DNA of 64,000 nucleotides from Nocardioides humilatus (GCF_008373755.1 NZ_VUJV01000009.1:1-64000), one strand, 5' to 3'. Shown: positions 44,613-53,234, counted from the first letter of the stretch. Notes: generated by a model not told the origin, from the letters alone. Numbers and translations are program-made.

Positions 44613-45184
44613 GTGACGAACGCTGCGACCCTGAGGGCGGTGATCCTGATGAGCCCGATCTGGGTGCTGTTGCCGCTGCTGCACTTGAGGTCGACGGTCT
44701 CGCCGGCGGTGAACTTGTGGACGATCTGCGCGGAGATCGGGATCGCCGGGATCGCGATGGCGCTGCCGCTGGCCGGTGCGGTCGCAGCGACCACGTCCTC
44801 GTGGGCGCCGGCGACCAGCGTGCAGTAGGCCTGCAGGTTGGTGCTCAGGGTCTGGCTCGCGGTCACCGCCTTCGCTGTGACCAGGTAGCTGCCCGCGGCC
44901 GGGACCGTCAGGGACAGGACGCTCGATCCTGGCGGGCTGCCGATCGTGAGGTAGTCGGCGTGGGATGTCGTGTAGACCGTGCTCCGGGCGCTGGGGCTCA
45001 GCTTGGCCGTGACGACGCTTCCGTCGCCGAGGTCCGCGGTCTTGACCTCCCCGTCGATGATGTCGGCGCTGGAGATCGTGTTGGCGGCGTAGGCGCCCCC
45101 GGCGCCGAGCGCGATGACGAGCGCGGCGGTGGAGGTGATGTTGGCGTAGTTCCCACGCCGAGGCGACCAACGGGGCAGCTTCAT
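44600..45184 (-). CDS. Secreted protein, unknown function
   Basis: This 194-residue protein has an N-terminal export helix (YANITSTAALVIALGAGGAYAANT). The actinobacterial stalk-like motif ISSADIIDGEVKTADLGDGSVVTAKLS follows, a form of the repeated I-x-DG-x-V-x-x-x-D unit found in many secreted actinobacterial proteins. The rest is predicted beta-rich with two Cys (AYCTLVAG, LKCSSG) that could form a disulfide. The strong SD AGGAGGA precedes the ATG. I do not recognise a function. Confidence 0.78.
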   Translation of the reverse strand: MKLPRWSPRRGNYANITSTAALVIALGAGGAYAANTISSADIIDGEVKTADLGDGSVVTAKLSPSARSTVYTTSHADYLTIGSPPGSSVLSLTVPAAGSYLVTAKAVTASQTLSTNLQAYCTLVAGAHEDVVAATAPASGSAIAIPAIPISAQIVHKFTAGETVDLKCSSGNSTQIGLIRITALRVAAFVTYPG

Positions 45185-45277
45185 GACGGTCCTCCTGGAG
45201 CCGAAGGGGGTGATGGCTCCGACGCTAGGACCGATCGCGGGTCGCTGAGCCCGACCCGGGGCAACTTTTACTCGGCC

Positions 45278-46093
45278 TCAGAGTCGCTCGCGCAACCAGG
45301 CGAAGTCGGCGACGTGCTCGCTCGCGCCTCCGGGCGTCTCGCACACGACCGGCGCCCCGGCGTCGCGCACGACGGCGGCGAGCAGGTCGGGGTCGATCCG
45401 GCCATTACCGAAGTTGGCGTGACGGTCGGCACCGGAGTCGAAGTCGTCGCGGCTGTCGTTGCAGTGGACCAGGTCGATGCGGCCGGTGATCTTGAGGACG
45501 TCGTCGACGATCGTCTCGAGCGGGTTGCCGCCGGCGTGGGCGTGGCAGGTGTCGAGGCAGAAGCCGACCATGTCGGCACCCTCGGTGCCGTCAATCGCCG
45601 CCCACACGCCGGCGATGCGCTCGAGGTAGCGGGTCATCGCGTTGGTGCCGCCCGCGGTGTTCTCGATCAGCAGCGGGATCTTGAGGTCGGTCGCCTCGAT
45701 GGCCTTGCGCCAGTTGTCGAAGCCCGCCGACAACACAGCCGGGTCGTCGCTTTGTTCTACGTGGCCACCGTGGACGATCAGGCCCTTCGCGCCGATCTCG
45801 GCGGCGGCGTCCATGTGCTGCTGGAGCAGCTTGCGGCTCGGGATGCGCTGACGGTTGTTGGTCGTGGCGACGTTGATCAGGTAGGGCGCGTGGACGTAGA
45901 GGTCGACGCCGGCAGCCTCGGCGTCGGTCCGCAGCTTGTCGGCGCCACCCTCGTAGGCCAGGACCGGACCCTTGTAGGACTGCGGGTTGCCGAGGAAGAA
46001 CTGCACCAGGGGCGCGTTGCGCGCCGTCGCCTCGGCGATCGGGTCGGTCTGCTCGACGTGGGCGCCGATCCTGATGGCACTGGTCTCGGTCAT
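45278..46093 (-). CDS. nfo: Deoxyribonuclease IV (AP endonuclease)
   Basis: This 271-residue TIM-barrel endonuclease cuts 5' to abasic sites in base-excision repair. The zinc ligands are recognisable: VHAPYL, VHGGH, LIENTAGG (Glu), FCLDTCHAHAGG (Asp/His), LVHCNDSRDDFDSGADRHANFGNG and VCETPGG. The ATG at 46093 lies 6 bases after TAGGCT, whose first three bases are the tetR stop codon, so it may be transcribed both from that promoter and by read-through. Confidence 0.93.
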   Translation of the reverse strand: MTETSAIRIGAHVEQTDPIAEATARNAPLVQFFLGNPQSYKGPVLAYEGGADKLRTDAEAAGVDLYVHAPYLINVATTNNRQRIPSRKLLQQHMDAAAEIGAKGLIVHGGHVEQSDDPAVLSAGFDNWRKAIEATDLKIPLLIENTAGGTNAMTRYLERIAGVWAAIDGTEGADMVGFCLDTCHAHAGGNPLETIVDDVLKITGRIDLVHCNDSRDDFDSGADRHANFGNGRIDPDLLAAVVRDAGAPVVCETPGGASEHVADFAWLRERL

Positions 46094-46099
46094 GCGGCC

Positions 46100-46105
46100 A
46101 GCCTA
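46100..46105 (-). promoter_or_regulatory. -10 element sharing a stop codon (nfo)
   Basis: On the minus strand TAGGCT ends 6 bases before the nfo ATG. Its TAG (46103-46105) is the stop of the upstream tetR gene. Confidence 0.5.
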
Positions 46106-46765
46106 GGAGGCACCGCCGACCTTTCCCTTGGCGGCCGTGGGGGTCGCCCGCCGCAGCCGACGGCGGACCGCACGAGCCTCGAGCGGCCCGAGATCGGTGA
46201 GTACGGCGACCAGGCCCGCGAGCTGCTCGAGCGCCCCGAGCGCGGAAGCCATGCCGGCCGGATCCACGCCGTCGTAGAGCTCGAGGCCGACGAACGACGC
46301 CGCGATCGCGCGGGCGAGCCCGCCCGTATCGACGAGATCGGCGACCGGGGTGTCGGCGAGCAGGCGCGTGAGGACCAGCTCCACCTCGGCGACCCAGAGA
46401 CCCAACCCGGTGGCGACCGCCCCGGCGAGTGGCCCGTGCGACGGTGCTCCCGCGAGGAGCTGACCGATGAGCGCGACGTGGCCGGCCGCCCGCTCGGTCT
46501 CGTGCAGCTGGCGGGCGGTGGCGACGAGCTCGGGCAGTGAGCGGACCTCGGCCAGGGCCTGCCGGTTGGCCTCGACCCGCTGGGCAGCCCCGTGCTCGCA
46601 CGCCGCGACGAGGAGCTCGTCGATCGATCCGAAGTGGTAGAAGACCAGCGCCTGGTTGACCCCCGCCTCGGCCGCGATGGTGCGCGCCGACGCCTTGGCG
46701 ATGCCCTGCTCCGCCACCACTTGAAGCGTGGCGTCGAGCAGCTTGTCCCTGGTCGCTGTGCTCAC
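46103..46765 (-). CDS. TetR family transcriptional regulator
   Basis: This roughly 220-residue regulator has an N-terminal HTH (RDKLLDATLQVVAEQGIAKASARTIAAEAGVNQALVFYHFGSIDELLVAA) and a ligand-binding C-terminal domain of unknown specificity. GTG at 46765 is chosen; a longer reading has little support. Two palindromes TTGAGC-N4-GCTCAA lie in the 82-base divergent gap, so it probably represses itself and the membrane-protein gene opposite. Confidence 0.88.
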   Translation of the reverse strand: MSTATRDKLLDATLQVVAEQGIAKASARTIAAEAGVNQALVFYHFGSIDELLVAACEHGAAQRVEANRQALAEVRSLPELVATARQLHETERAAGHVALIGQLLAGAPSHGPLAGAVATGLGLWVAEVELVLTRLLADTPVADLVDTGGLARAIAASFVGLELYDGVDPAGMASALGALEQLAGLVAVLTDLGPLEARAVRRRLRRATPTAAKGKVGGAS

Positions 46766-46779
46766 CCATGTCTCCCGTC

Positions 46780-46795
46780 TTGAGCAATCGCTCAA
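46780..46795. promoter_or_regulatory. TetR operator 1
   Basis: TTGAGC-AATC-GCTCAA, with perfect 6-bp half-sites 15 bases upstream of the tetR start. Confidence 0.75.
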
Positions 46796-46813
46796 TCGTA
46801 GGGCATGATGAAG

Positions 46814-46829
46814 TTGAGCGAACGCTCAA
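46814..46829. promoter_or_regulatory. TetR operator 2
   Basis: TTGAGC-GAAC-GCTCAA, with the same half-sites. It lies 34 bp (about three helical turns) from operator 1, just upstream of the divergent gene's SD. Confidence 0.75.
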
Positions 46830-46847
46830 ACAGCCGAGGAGGCATCC

Positions 46848-47288
46848 ATGAGCCAGCAGCGCACCACCCCCGGGATCGACGGCTACCTGCTCGCCTACCT
46901 GATCAGCGTTGGCTGCGTCGTGCTGTTCGTGGTCGCGGTCGAGGTGGCGTTCGAGCCCGACAACGCGGTCTACGCCCCGGCGATGGTGGTGGTGATGTCC
47001 GCCTACGCAGGGGTGTTGTCGCTCCCCTTCGCCCTCGTCGGCATCCCGCTGGTCCATGTCGTGGCGAGCCCCTGTCGGACGCAGACCGCGCAGGTCCTCC
47101 TCACTGGTGTCGTGACCGTCGTGCTCGTCAGCCTCGGAAGCGCGTGGATCCTGGGGTCGCTCCTGGGCGGCGCGATCGTCGGTGTGCCGACCGCCTGCGC
47201 GACGATGATCGGCCGGGCCGCGGTGATCCCGTTGGTCACGCACCGACGCCTCGTCGAATTGCGGGCACAGGAGCAGTTGCAGCCCTAA
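46848..47288 (+). CDS. Four-TM membrane protein of unknown function
   Basis: This 146-residue protein has four predicted helices (about 13-35, 42-68, 75-98 and 104-128) with short loops. It has a strong SD (GAGGAGG) before the ATG. Placement behind two TetR operators suggests it is the regulated target, perhaps an efflux or stress protein. I recognise no family. Its TAA stop forms the start of the next gene's -10. Confidence 0.7.
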   Translation: MSQQRTTPGIDGYLLAYLISVGCVVLFVVAVEVAFEPDNAVYAPAMVVVMSAYAGVLSLPFALVGIPLVHVVASPCRTQTAQVLLTGVVTVVLVSLGSAWILGSLLGGAIVGVPTACATMIGRAAVIPLVTHRRLVELRAQEQLQP

Positions 47289-47291
47289 CGT
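47286..47291 (+). promoter_or_regulatory. -10 element sharing a stop codon
   Basis: TAACGT ends 7 bases before the GTG at 47299. Its TAA is the stop codon of the upstream gene. Confidence 0.5.
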
Positions 47292-47298
47292 TCTCTCC

Positions 47299-49275
47299 GT
47301 GACTCCCCTGCAGATCGAGGCCGGCGGCCAGAGCTTCATGTTCGACGGGACGAAGGTCGTGACCATCGGCCGCGACCCCAACTGCGACATCACCCTGATG
47401 GGAGGCACGGTCTCGCGCCAGCACGCCGAGATCCGCCCCGACGCGACCGGGTGGACCCTGGTCGACACCGGCAGCTCGAGCGGCACCTTCCACCACGGCA
47501 CCCAGGTCTCCGAGGTCCGGCTGACCGGCCAGGGCACCCTGCGCATCGGTGGCCTCGAGGGTGAGCAGCTCACCTACTCGATCGCGGGCGCCCGACCTGC
47601 TGCTCCCCTCCCCGAGGCGGCGCTGCCCGCGCCGGGGCTCCAGCAGACGATCGTGCCGGGAGGCGCCGTACCGGGGTCGTTCGTGCCTGGTCCCGCGCTG
47701 CTGGTGCGCACGGGCGGTCAGAGCAAGCGTTTCGTCCCCGGCACGATGGTGCGGATCGGTCGCGACCCGGCCAACGAGGTTGTCACCGACGACGCGGCGG
47801 TCTCGCGGCTGCACGCCGTGGTCGAGAGCCGGCCCGACGGGTGGTGGTACGTCGACCGCTCGACCGCCGGCACGTTCGACGGCGAGGACCGGGTCACCGC
47901 GGTCAAGGTGATCGAACCGCTGACCCTGATGCTGGGTCACCCGACGGCCGGCATCGAGGTCGAGGTCGTGCCGATCGTCGATGCACGCCAGGCGCAGAAG
48001 GAGCTCGCCGGCAAGAAGCGCAAGCGGACCGCAGCCCTTGTCGGGGGCATCGTCGGGGGCCTGGTGATCGTCGGCGGCGGCGTGACGGCGGCCGTCGTAC
48101 TTGCTGGTGGCGACGACGAGAAGGGCGGCAAGGACGAGCCGACCGCACAGAGCGGACTGACGACCGAGGAGCTCACCCGCGCCAAGCTCGCGACCGTGCT
48201 GATCATCGCCCTCGACGCCAACGGCGAGGTCACGAGCAAGGGTTCCGGCGCGATCGTCAGCGAGGACGGCAAGATCCTGACCGCCGCCCACGTGGGTGAC
48301 CCGACGACGCCGGGGGCGCTCTTCCCGGAGGAGGGCGAGGGCCCCTCGTCGTACCAGATCGCCCTGGTGTCCGCGGAGGACGACAAGCCCGCGGCGCCGG
48401 AGTACATCGCCGAGCCTGTCGTCTCCGACGGCCCGCTCGACCTCACGATCATGCAGATCACCGGCGACGTGGCGGGCAACCCGATCGCGCCGGCCGACCT
48501 CGACCTGCCCGAGCCGCTCGCGCTCGGCAACATCGATGACGTGCACACCGGTGACAGCATCACGGCGCTCGGCTTCCCGGGCGTCGCCCACGTGGCGACG
48601 ACCGAGGACTTCACCCAGAACGCCCTCACCGTCACCCGCGGCGTGGTCTCGACCTTCCTCGGTGATGAGCCGATCGACCCGGCGCGAGCCTGGATCGACA
48701 GCGACGTGCGGATCGGGTCGGGCAACTCCGGCGGTCCGTCGATCAACGACGACGGCGAGATCATCGGCATCAACGACAACGTCGTGACCGACATGACCGT
48801 CGGCGACTCCGGTGCGGGCGGCAGCTTCACCGGTGGTTCGGCGCGACTGCGGCCGGTCAACTTCGCCGAAGCCCTGCTGGCCGCTGCCCAGCAGGGCACG
48901 GACTACGTCTCGCCCTACCTCGGCGACGTGCCCGAGCAGGAGGTGCCGGGGCAGGCCACCATCGAGGCGCTCGGCTGGGCCTCGGAGGGGAGTCAGGGCT
49001 GCGCCGCCGACACCGACGTGCTGCCCTACCCGCCGGGCGAGGAGCCGATCTACGCCGAGTGGGACTTCCGGGGCGTCCCCGAGGGCACCACGCTGTCGCT
49101 CACGTTGGTGGGTGTCGACGGCTCGGCGCTCTACAGCGACTCGATCGTCGCCGGCGGCACCGACGGTTGCTTCTCCTACCAGGTGGTCGTGGGCGGCGTG
49201 GGTGTTGAGGGCATCGACGCGGTGCTGACCGGTGACGGCGGCTTCGAGGTGCACAACCAGGTCACTCTGCAGTGA
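47299..49275 (+). CDS. FHA-FHA-TM-trypsin-like protease
   Basis: This roughly 658-residue membrane protein has FHA domain 1 (about 10-90: TIGRDPNCDI, VSRQHAEI, DTGSSSGTFHHG), FHA domain 2 (about 130-215: RIGRDPANEVVTDDAAVSRLHAVV), one TM helix (TAALVGGIVGGLVIVGGGVTAAVVLAGG) and an extracellular trypsin/HtrA-like domain. The triad is visible as TAAHVGD, DLTIMQI and GSGNSGGPSIN. The inside FHA domains would read phospho-threonine from Ser/Thr kinases, coupling signalling to an outside protease. Start GTG at 47299 is set by TAACGT. Confidence 0.85.
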   Translation: MTPLQIEAGGQSFMFDGTKVVTIGRDPNCDITLMGGTVSRQHAEIRPDATGWTLVDTGSSSGTFHHGTQVSEVRLTGQGTLRIGGLEGEQLTYSIAGARPAAPLPEAALPAPGLQQTIVPGGAVPGSFVPGPALLVRTGGQSKRFVPGTMVRIGRDPANEVVTDDAAVSRLHAVVESRPDGWWYVDRSTAGTFDGEDRVTAVKVIEPLTLMLGHPTAGIEVEVVPIVDARQAQKELAGKKRKRTAALVGGIVGGLVIVGGGVTAAVVLAGGDDEKGGKDEPTAQSGLTTEELTRAKLATVLIIALDANGEVTSKGSGAIVSEDGKILTAAHVGDPTTPGALFPEEGEGPSSYQIALVSAEDDKPAAPEYIAEPVVSDGPLDLTIMQITGDVAGNPIAPADLDLPEPLALGNIDDVHTGDSITALGFPGVAHVATTEDFTQNALTVTRGVVSTFLGDEPIDPARAWIDSDVRIGSGNSGGPSINDDGEIIGINDNVVTDMTVGDSGAGGSFTGGSARLRPVNFAEALLAAAQQGTDYVSPYLGDVPEQEVPGQATIEALGWASEGSQGCAADTDVLPYPPGEEPIYAEWDFRGVPEGTTLSLTLVGVDGSALYSDSIVAGGTDGCFSYQVVVGGVGVEGIDAVLTGDGGFEVHNQVTLQ

Positions 49276-49310
49276 CCATCGCGGATTCGTTGCGCGCCTC
49301 CCGCGGTTGC

Positions 49311-49411
49311 TAACCTGACCCGTCGCCCTCCCAAAGGGGGAGTGGTGACAGCAGAGCCCTCCTGCCACGGAAAGTCCGTGGCCGCCTAGTCCAGAGGAGG
49401 TGGAGACCGCT
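49311..49411 (+). promoter_or_regulatory. rpsF promoter and candidate S6:S18 leader
   Basis: TAACCT at 49311-49316 is a good -10, with TTGCGC at 49290 as a -35 at 15-base spacing. The leader holds a hairpin (CCACGGA-AAG-TCCGTGG, 49365-49381) followed directly by CCGCC. Autoregulatory S6:S18 leaders contain a stem next to a CCG element, and this resembles one. No covariance test was possible. Confidence 0.5.
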
Positions 49412-49699
49412 TTGCGTGCATACGAAGTCATGGTCATCCTCGACCCGAGCCTCGACGAGCGCACTGTTGAGCCGTCGCTCGACAAGTACCTCAACGTCAT
49501 CCGTAACGATGGCGGCACCGTCGACAACGTCGACATCTGGGGCCGTCGCCGTCTGGCGTACGAGATCAACAAGAACGCCGAAGGCATCTACGCCGTCATC
49601 AACCTGACGGCCACGCCCGCCACGGTGGCTGAGTTCGACCGCCAGCTCGGTCTGAACGAGGCGATCCTGCGCACGAAGGTCCTGCGTCCGACCGTCTGA
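49412..49699 (+). CDS. rpsF: Ribosomal protein bS6
   Basis: This roughly 95-residue small-subunit protein has [23 protein letters not shown] and the central [27 protein letters not shown], the standard S6 signature. I chose the TTG at 49412 because homologues begin [12 protein letters not shown]. A GTG four codons earlier lies inside the SD itself. It is the first gene of the rpsF-ssb-rpsR-rplI operon. Confidence 0.96.
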   Translation: MRAYEVMVILDPSLDERTVEPSLDKYLNVIRNDGGTVDNVDIWGRRRLAYEINKNAEGIYAVINLTATPATVAEFDRQLGLNEAILRTKVLRPTV

Positions 49700-49797
49700 C
49701 CGCGCGGCGCTGTGGACTGGCCCTACCGATTGTCGGCAGGTCAGTACACGATGAGCGCCACACGATCACTCGATCACGAACGCTAGGGAGACCTGAA

Positions 49798-50355
49798 ATG
49801 GCAGGCGAGACCGTCATCACCGTCGTCGGCAACCTTGTCGACGACCCGGAGCTGCGCTTCACCCCGTCGGGTGCGGCTGTGGCGAACTTCCGGATCGCGT
49901 CGACGCCGCGCACCTTCGACAAGCAGACCAACGACTGGAAGGACGGCGACGCGCTGTTCCTCTCCTGCTCGGTCTGGCGCCAGGCTGCGGAGAACGTCGC
50001 GGAGTCCCTCACCAAGGGCATGCGCGTCGTGGTCCAGGGCCGGTTGAAGTCGCGGCAGTACGAGACGCGCGAGGGTGAGAAGCGCACCGTCTTCGAGATC
50101 GAGGTCGAGGAAGTCGGCCCGTCCCTGAAGTACGCCACGGCCAAGGTCGCCCGCGCCCAGCGCTCCGGCGGTGGTGGCGGCGGCTACGGCGGCGGCAACG
50201 GTGGCGGCGGCCAGGGTGGCGGCGGCTACGGCGGCGGCGCACCTGCGTCCGACCCGTGGGCCTCGTCGGCTCCGGCCGGCAACCAGGGCGGCGGCGCGCC
50301 GGCCGGTGACCCGTGGGGAGCCCCGGGCGTCGGCAGCGAAGAACCGCCGTTCTGA
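49798..50355 (+). CDS. ssb: Single-stranded DNA-binding protein
   Basis: This 185-residue SSB has an OB fold at about 1-112 ([50 protein letters not shown]). A Gly/Tyr-rich disordered linker follows, and the acidic protein-interaction tip ends EEPPF in place of the common DDEPPF. It lies between rpsF and rpsR in the usual actinobacterial operon, with GGGAG before the ATG. Confidence 0.97.
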   Translation: MAGETVITVVGNLVDDPELRFTPSGAAVANFRIASTPRTFDKQTNDWKDGDALFLSCSVWRQAAENVAESLTKGMRVVVQGRLKSRQYETREGEKRTVFEIEVEEVGPSLKYATAKVARAQRSGGGGGGYGGGNGGGGQGGGGYGGGAPASDPWASSAPAGNQGGGAPAGDPWGAPGVGSEEPPF

Positions 50356-50431
50356 TCTAGCAATACATCAACCAACAACCATTCCGCTCCCACTCGACTG
50401 GCGGGGGCGGGCTCTGAGGAGGAGCACCACA

Positions 50432-50668
50432 ATGGCCAAGGCAGTCATCCGCAAGCCGAAGAAGAAGGTTTGCCAGTTCTGCAAGGAGAAGGCGACCGGT
50501 GTCGACTACAAGGACGCCACCCTTCTCCGCAAGTTCATCTCCGACCGCGGCAAGATCCGCGCGCGTCGCGTGACCGGCAACTGCGTCCAGCACCAGCGCG
50601 ACGTGGCCATTGCGGTCAAGAACGCTCGCGAGGTCGCCCTGCTGCCCTACACGGCCGCTGGCCGCTGA
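50432..50668 (+). CDS. rpsR: Ribosomal protein bS18, Cys-containing form
   Basis: This 78-residue basic protein has [41 protein letters not shown]. The CxxC plus a later Cys and His mark the zinc-binding (C+) bS18 paralogue, so a zinc-free paralogue probably exists elsewhere. The ATG at 50432 has GAGGAGG upstream. Confidence 0.96.
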   Translation: MAKAVIRKPKKKVCQFCKEKATGVDYKDATLLRKFISDRGKIRARRVTGNCVQHQRDVAIAVKNAREVALLPYTAAGR

Positions 50669-50694
50669 CCCGGGCTGAAGGAGGAGAAGAACTC

Positions 50695-51141
50695 ATGAAG
50701 ATCATCCTGACCCAGGAAGTCGACGGCCTCGGTGCCGCCGGCGACGTGGTCGAGGTCAAGAACGGCTACGGCCGCAACTTCCTGCTCCCGCAGGGATTCG
50801 CGATCCGCTGGAGCCGTGGCGCCCAGACCGAGGCCGACGCGATCAAGGCGGCCCGTTCCGCTCGCGCCGTCCGCGACGCGGCCCACGCGACCGAGATCAA
50901 GGCCAAGCTCGAGCAGGGCACGGTCGACGTCAAGGTCAAGGCGGGCCAGGGCGGCCGTCTGTTCGGTGCCGTCACCGTCGGTGACGTGGCGTCGGCCCTC
51001 GGCGAGGTTGCCGGCGAGTCGATCGACAAGCGCACCATCGTCCTCGGCAACACGATCAAGACCCTCGGTGCCCACCAGGTCTCGGTCAAGCTGCACGACG
51101 ACGTGTCGGCCGCGGTCGCGCTCAACGTGATCCCTGCCTGA
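50695..51141 (+). CDS. rplI: Ribosomal protein bL9
   Basis: This 148-residue large-subunit protein starts [36 protein letters not shown] (N-terminal domain), continues through a long connecting helix and ends in the C-terminal domain ([16 protein letters not shown]). ATG with GGAGGAGA upstream, last gene of the rpsF operon before a strong terminator. Confidence 0.97.
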   Translation: MKIILTQEVDGLGAAGDVVEVKNGYGRNFLLPQGFAIRWSRGAQTEADAIKAARSARAVRDAAHATEIKAKLEQGTVDVKVKAGQGGRLFGAVTVGDVASALGEVAGESIDKRTIVLGNTIKTLGAHQVSVKLHDDVSAAVALNVIPA

Positions 51142-51158
51142 CACCTACGCAGTCGCTG

Positions 51159-51193
51159 ACGAGCGGCCGGTCCCGATGGGGCCGGCCGCTCGT
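51159..51193 (+). terminator. Terminator after rplI
   Basis: The 12-bp stem ACGAGCGGCCGG/CCGGCCGCTCGT has an 11-base loop and is followed by a short T-rich stretch (TTGCATTT). Confidence 0.85.
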
Positions 51194-51205
51194 TGCATTT
51201 CGGGT

Positions 51206-51299
51206 GTCCGTTTCCCAAGGGATGTAGTCGAACGAATGGTTCCCAGTGCGAATTCACACGGGGAAGCGATCACTCGGCTACATCCCTTGGGAAACGGAC
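51206..51299. repeat. Long inverted repeat, perfect 22-bp arms
   Basis: The arms at 51206-51227 and 51278-51299 are perfectly complementary (core TTTCCCAAGGGATGTAG). They enclose 50 bases that include the near-palindrome GTGCGAATTCACAC. The repeat abuts the stop of the convergent DUF gene at 51301. It is separate from the rplI terminator. It may be a repeat family in this genome. Confidence 0.8.
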
Positions 51300-51300
51300 C

Positions 51301-51870
51301 TCATTCCGCCCCAGGCTCTCCTGCAGCCTCAGCCTCCACGGGCGCGCCCGCCCAGGGCCGGCTCCCGTAGATGAAGAACAGGACGACCAGGACGATCTGG
51401 ACGATCTCGGCGGTGATCTCGCCCGCGTTGCCGACCTCCTCGATCCCGCCACCGAAGGCGACGGGCGGAGCGGCGAGGACGAAGAGCAGCGCGAGCGCGG
51501 AGAGGTTGAACGTCGAGGCTGCGACGGTCGCCTTCTGCTTGAGCGCGGCGGCGCTGAGCTCGTAGCAGAGGACGGCGAAGAAGCTGAAGCGCGGCACGTC
51601 GGCGGTCCAGCCGAGCGACGGGTCGGTCGCCACCCAGCGGGCGACCGCCGGCACGACGAGCGCGATCGAGAAGACCATGGCCGTGGCGCCGAGGAAGCGA
51701 AGGATGCCGATCCGGGCGTCGTCGAGGACGGCGGCGAGGCTGACCAGGCCGATGAGGACGAAGAGCCAGCCGAGCGGGTCGGGCATCGGGTCGAAGGTGT
51801 CGGGCTTGGCGCCGGTCGGGCCGAGGGCGACCAGGATCAGGCCGAAGGCCATGGCGTAGAGCGGCTTCAT
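51301..51870 (-). CDS. Membrane protein of unknown function
   Basis: This roughly 189-residue protein has about five hydrophobic helices (MKPLYAMAFGLILVALG, GWLFVLIGLVSLAAVL, ATAMVFSIALVVPAVA, NLSALALLFVLAA, IVQIVLVVLFFIYG). It begins with an ATG that overlaps the MATE gene stop (ATGA), so the two are co-translated. I recognise no family with confidence. Confidence 0.7.
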   Translation of the reverse strand: MKPLYAMAFGLILVALGPTGAKPDTFDPMPDPLGWLFVLIGLVSLAAVLDDARIGILRFLGATAMVFSIALVVPAVARWVATDPSLGWTADVPRFSFFAVLCYELSAAALKQKATVAASTFNLSALALLFVLAAPPVAFGGGIEEVGNAGEITAEIVQIVLVVLFFIYGSRPWAGAPVEAEAAGEPGAE

Positions 51871-53234
51871 CGGGACGCTCCGGTGACGAGCCAACGGTCA
51901 CCCGCAGCGCGGCGGGTGAGGGTGAGGAACCGGCCCCCCATGAACACCACGGAGAAGACCGCCCACAGCCAGGGCAGCCCACCGCCCACCCAGTCGTCGG
52001 CGATCGCCGCAGCACCCAGCACGAGCGGAGCGTAGCCGCCGAGCACGGCGAGCCCCGCCCAGGCCAGGTAGCGACCGTCGCCGGCGCCGATCAGGACGCC
52101 GTCGAGGACGAAGACCACGCCGGCGACCGGTTGGGCGACGGCGGCGATGACCAGGACCGGGATCAACGCGTCGCGTACGGCTTGGTCGGGCGTGAAGAGC
52201 ACGCCGAGGACCGGGCTGAGCGCCGCGAGCCCGATGCCGGTGACCACTCCGCCGACCACACCCCAGCCGACCATCCGACGGGTCACGGCACGGGCGGCCG
52301 CGACGTCGCCGGCGCCGAGGTGGCGTCCGGTGATCGCCTGGGCGGCGATCGCGATGGCGTCGAGCACGAAGGCGAGGAACCCCCAGATCGTCATCGCCAG
52401 CTGATGGGTGGCGATCGGCACCGCCTGATCGGCGTGCGACCGAGCGGTCAGCACGACGGCGAAGGTGGTCACGAGGAGCGAGGCGCGCAGGGTCAGGGTG
52501 CGGACCAGCAGGGCGACGCCCGCGCGTGCCGCCGTGCGGATGCCGGGGAGGTCCGGACGCAATGAGGCGCCCTCGCGACGCGCCGCCACGACGACGACCG
52601 CGACGAGGGCCGCCGCCGACCCGACCTGCGCCACCACCGAGCCCAGGGCCGAGCCGGCGATGTCGAGGCGCGGGACGGGCCCGACGCCGTACACGAGGAG
52701 AACGTTGAGGACCAGGTTGGCGATGTTGCCGACCACGGCGACCACGAGCGGGGTGCGGGTGTCCTGAAGACCGCGGAGCACGCCGGTCGCGGCGAGCATG
52801 AGGAGGAGGGGGGTGACACCGAGCAGGGCGACGCGGAGGTACGTCGCCCCCTGGTCGCCGACCGCCTCCCCGGCGCCGAACGCGCTGATCAGGGGTTCGG
52901 TGAAGGCGATGGCGACGGCCGTCGTCGGCACTCCGATGACGACCGCGAGCCACAGCCCGTCGATGCCCTGGGCCAATGCTGCCTGCCGCCGTCCAGCGCC
53001 GAGCTGGCGTGCCACCCCGGCGGTCGTGCCGTAGGCCAAGAAGATGCACAGGCCGACGAGCGTCTGCAGGACGGTGGCCGCGATCCCGAGTCCGGCGAGC
53101 TCCCGGGTGCCGAGGTGACCGACCACCGCAGCGTCCCCGAGGAGGAAGAGCGGCTCGGCGACGAGCGCGAGGAAGGCCGGTACGGCGAGCCGCCCGATCT
53201 CCCGGTCGTCAGCCGTCAGTCGGAGCCGACCCAC
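51867..53234 (-). CDS. MATE family efflux transporter (DinF-like)
   Basis: This 455-residue protein has about 12 helices in two homologous halves. EIGRLAVPAFLALVAEPLFLLGDAAVVGHLG is the classic MATE/DinF start, and VLRGLQDTRTPLVVAVVGNIANLVLNVLLVYG ends the first half. Such pumps export cationic drugs or toxic metabolites by Na+ or H+ antiport. GTG at 53234 has GGAGG six bases upstream; a longer reading adds a non-conserved basic leader. Confidence 0.9.
   Translation of the reverse strand: MGRLRLTADDREIGRLAVPAFLALVAEPLFLLGDAAVVGHLGTRELAGLGIAATVLQTLVGLCIFLAYGTTAGVARQLGAGRRQAALAQGIDGLWLAVVIGVPTTAVAIAFTEPLISAFGAGEAVGDQGATYLRVALLGVTPLLLMLAATGVLRGLQDTRTPLVVAVVGNIANLVLNVLLVYGVGPVPRLDIAGSALGSVVAQVGSAAALVAVVVVAARREGASLRPDLPGIRTAARAGVALLVRTLTLRASLLVTTFAVVLTARSHADQAVPIATHQLAMTIWGFLAFVLDAIAIAAQAITGRHLGAGDVAAARAVTRRMVGWGVVGGVVTGIGLAALSPVLGVLFTPDQAVRDALIPVLVIAAVAQPVAGVVFVLDGVLIGAGDGRYLAWAGLAVLGGYAPLVLGAAAIADDWVGGGLPWLWAVFSVVFMGGRFLTLTRRAAGDRWLVTGASR

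Noticed and set aside
43454-46540. 1,028-codon plus-strand frame
   Set aside because: It is a shadow of the MFS, secreted, nfo and tetR genes; no domain is visible.
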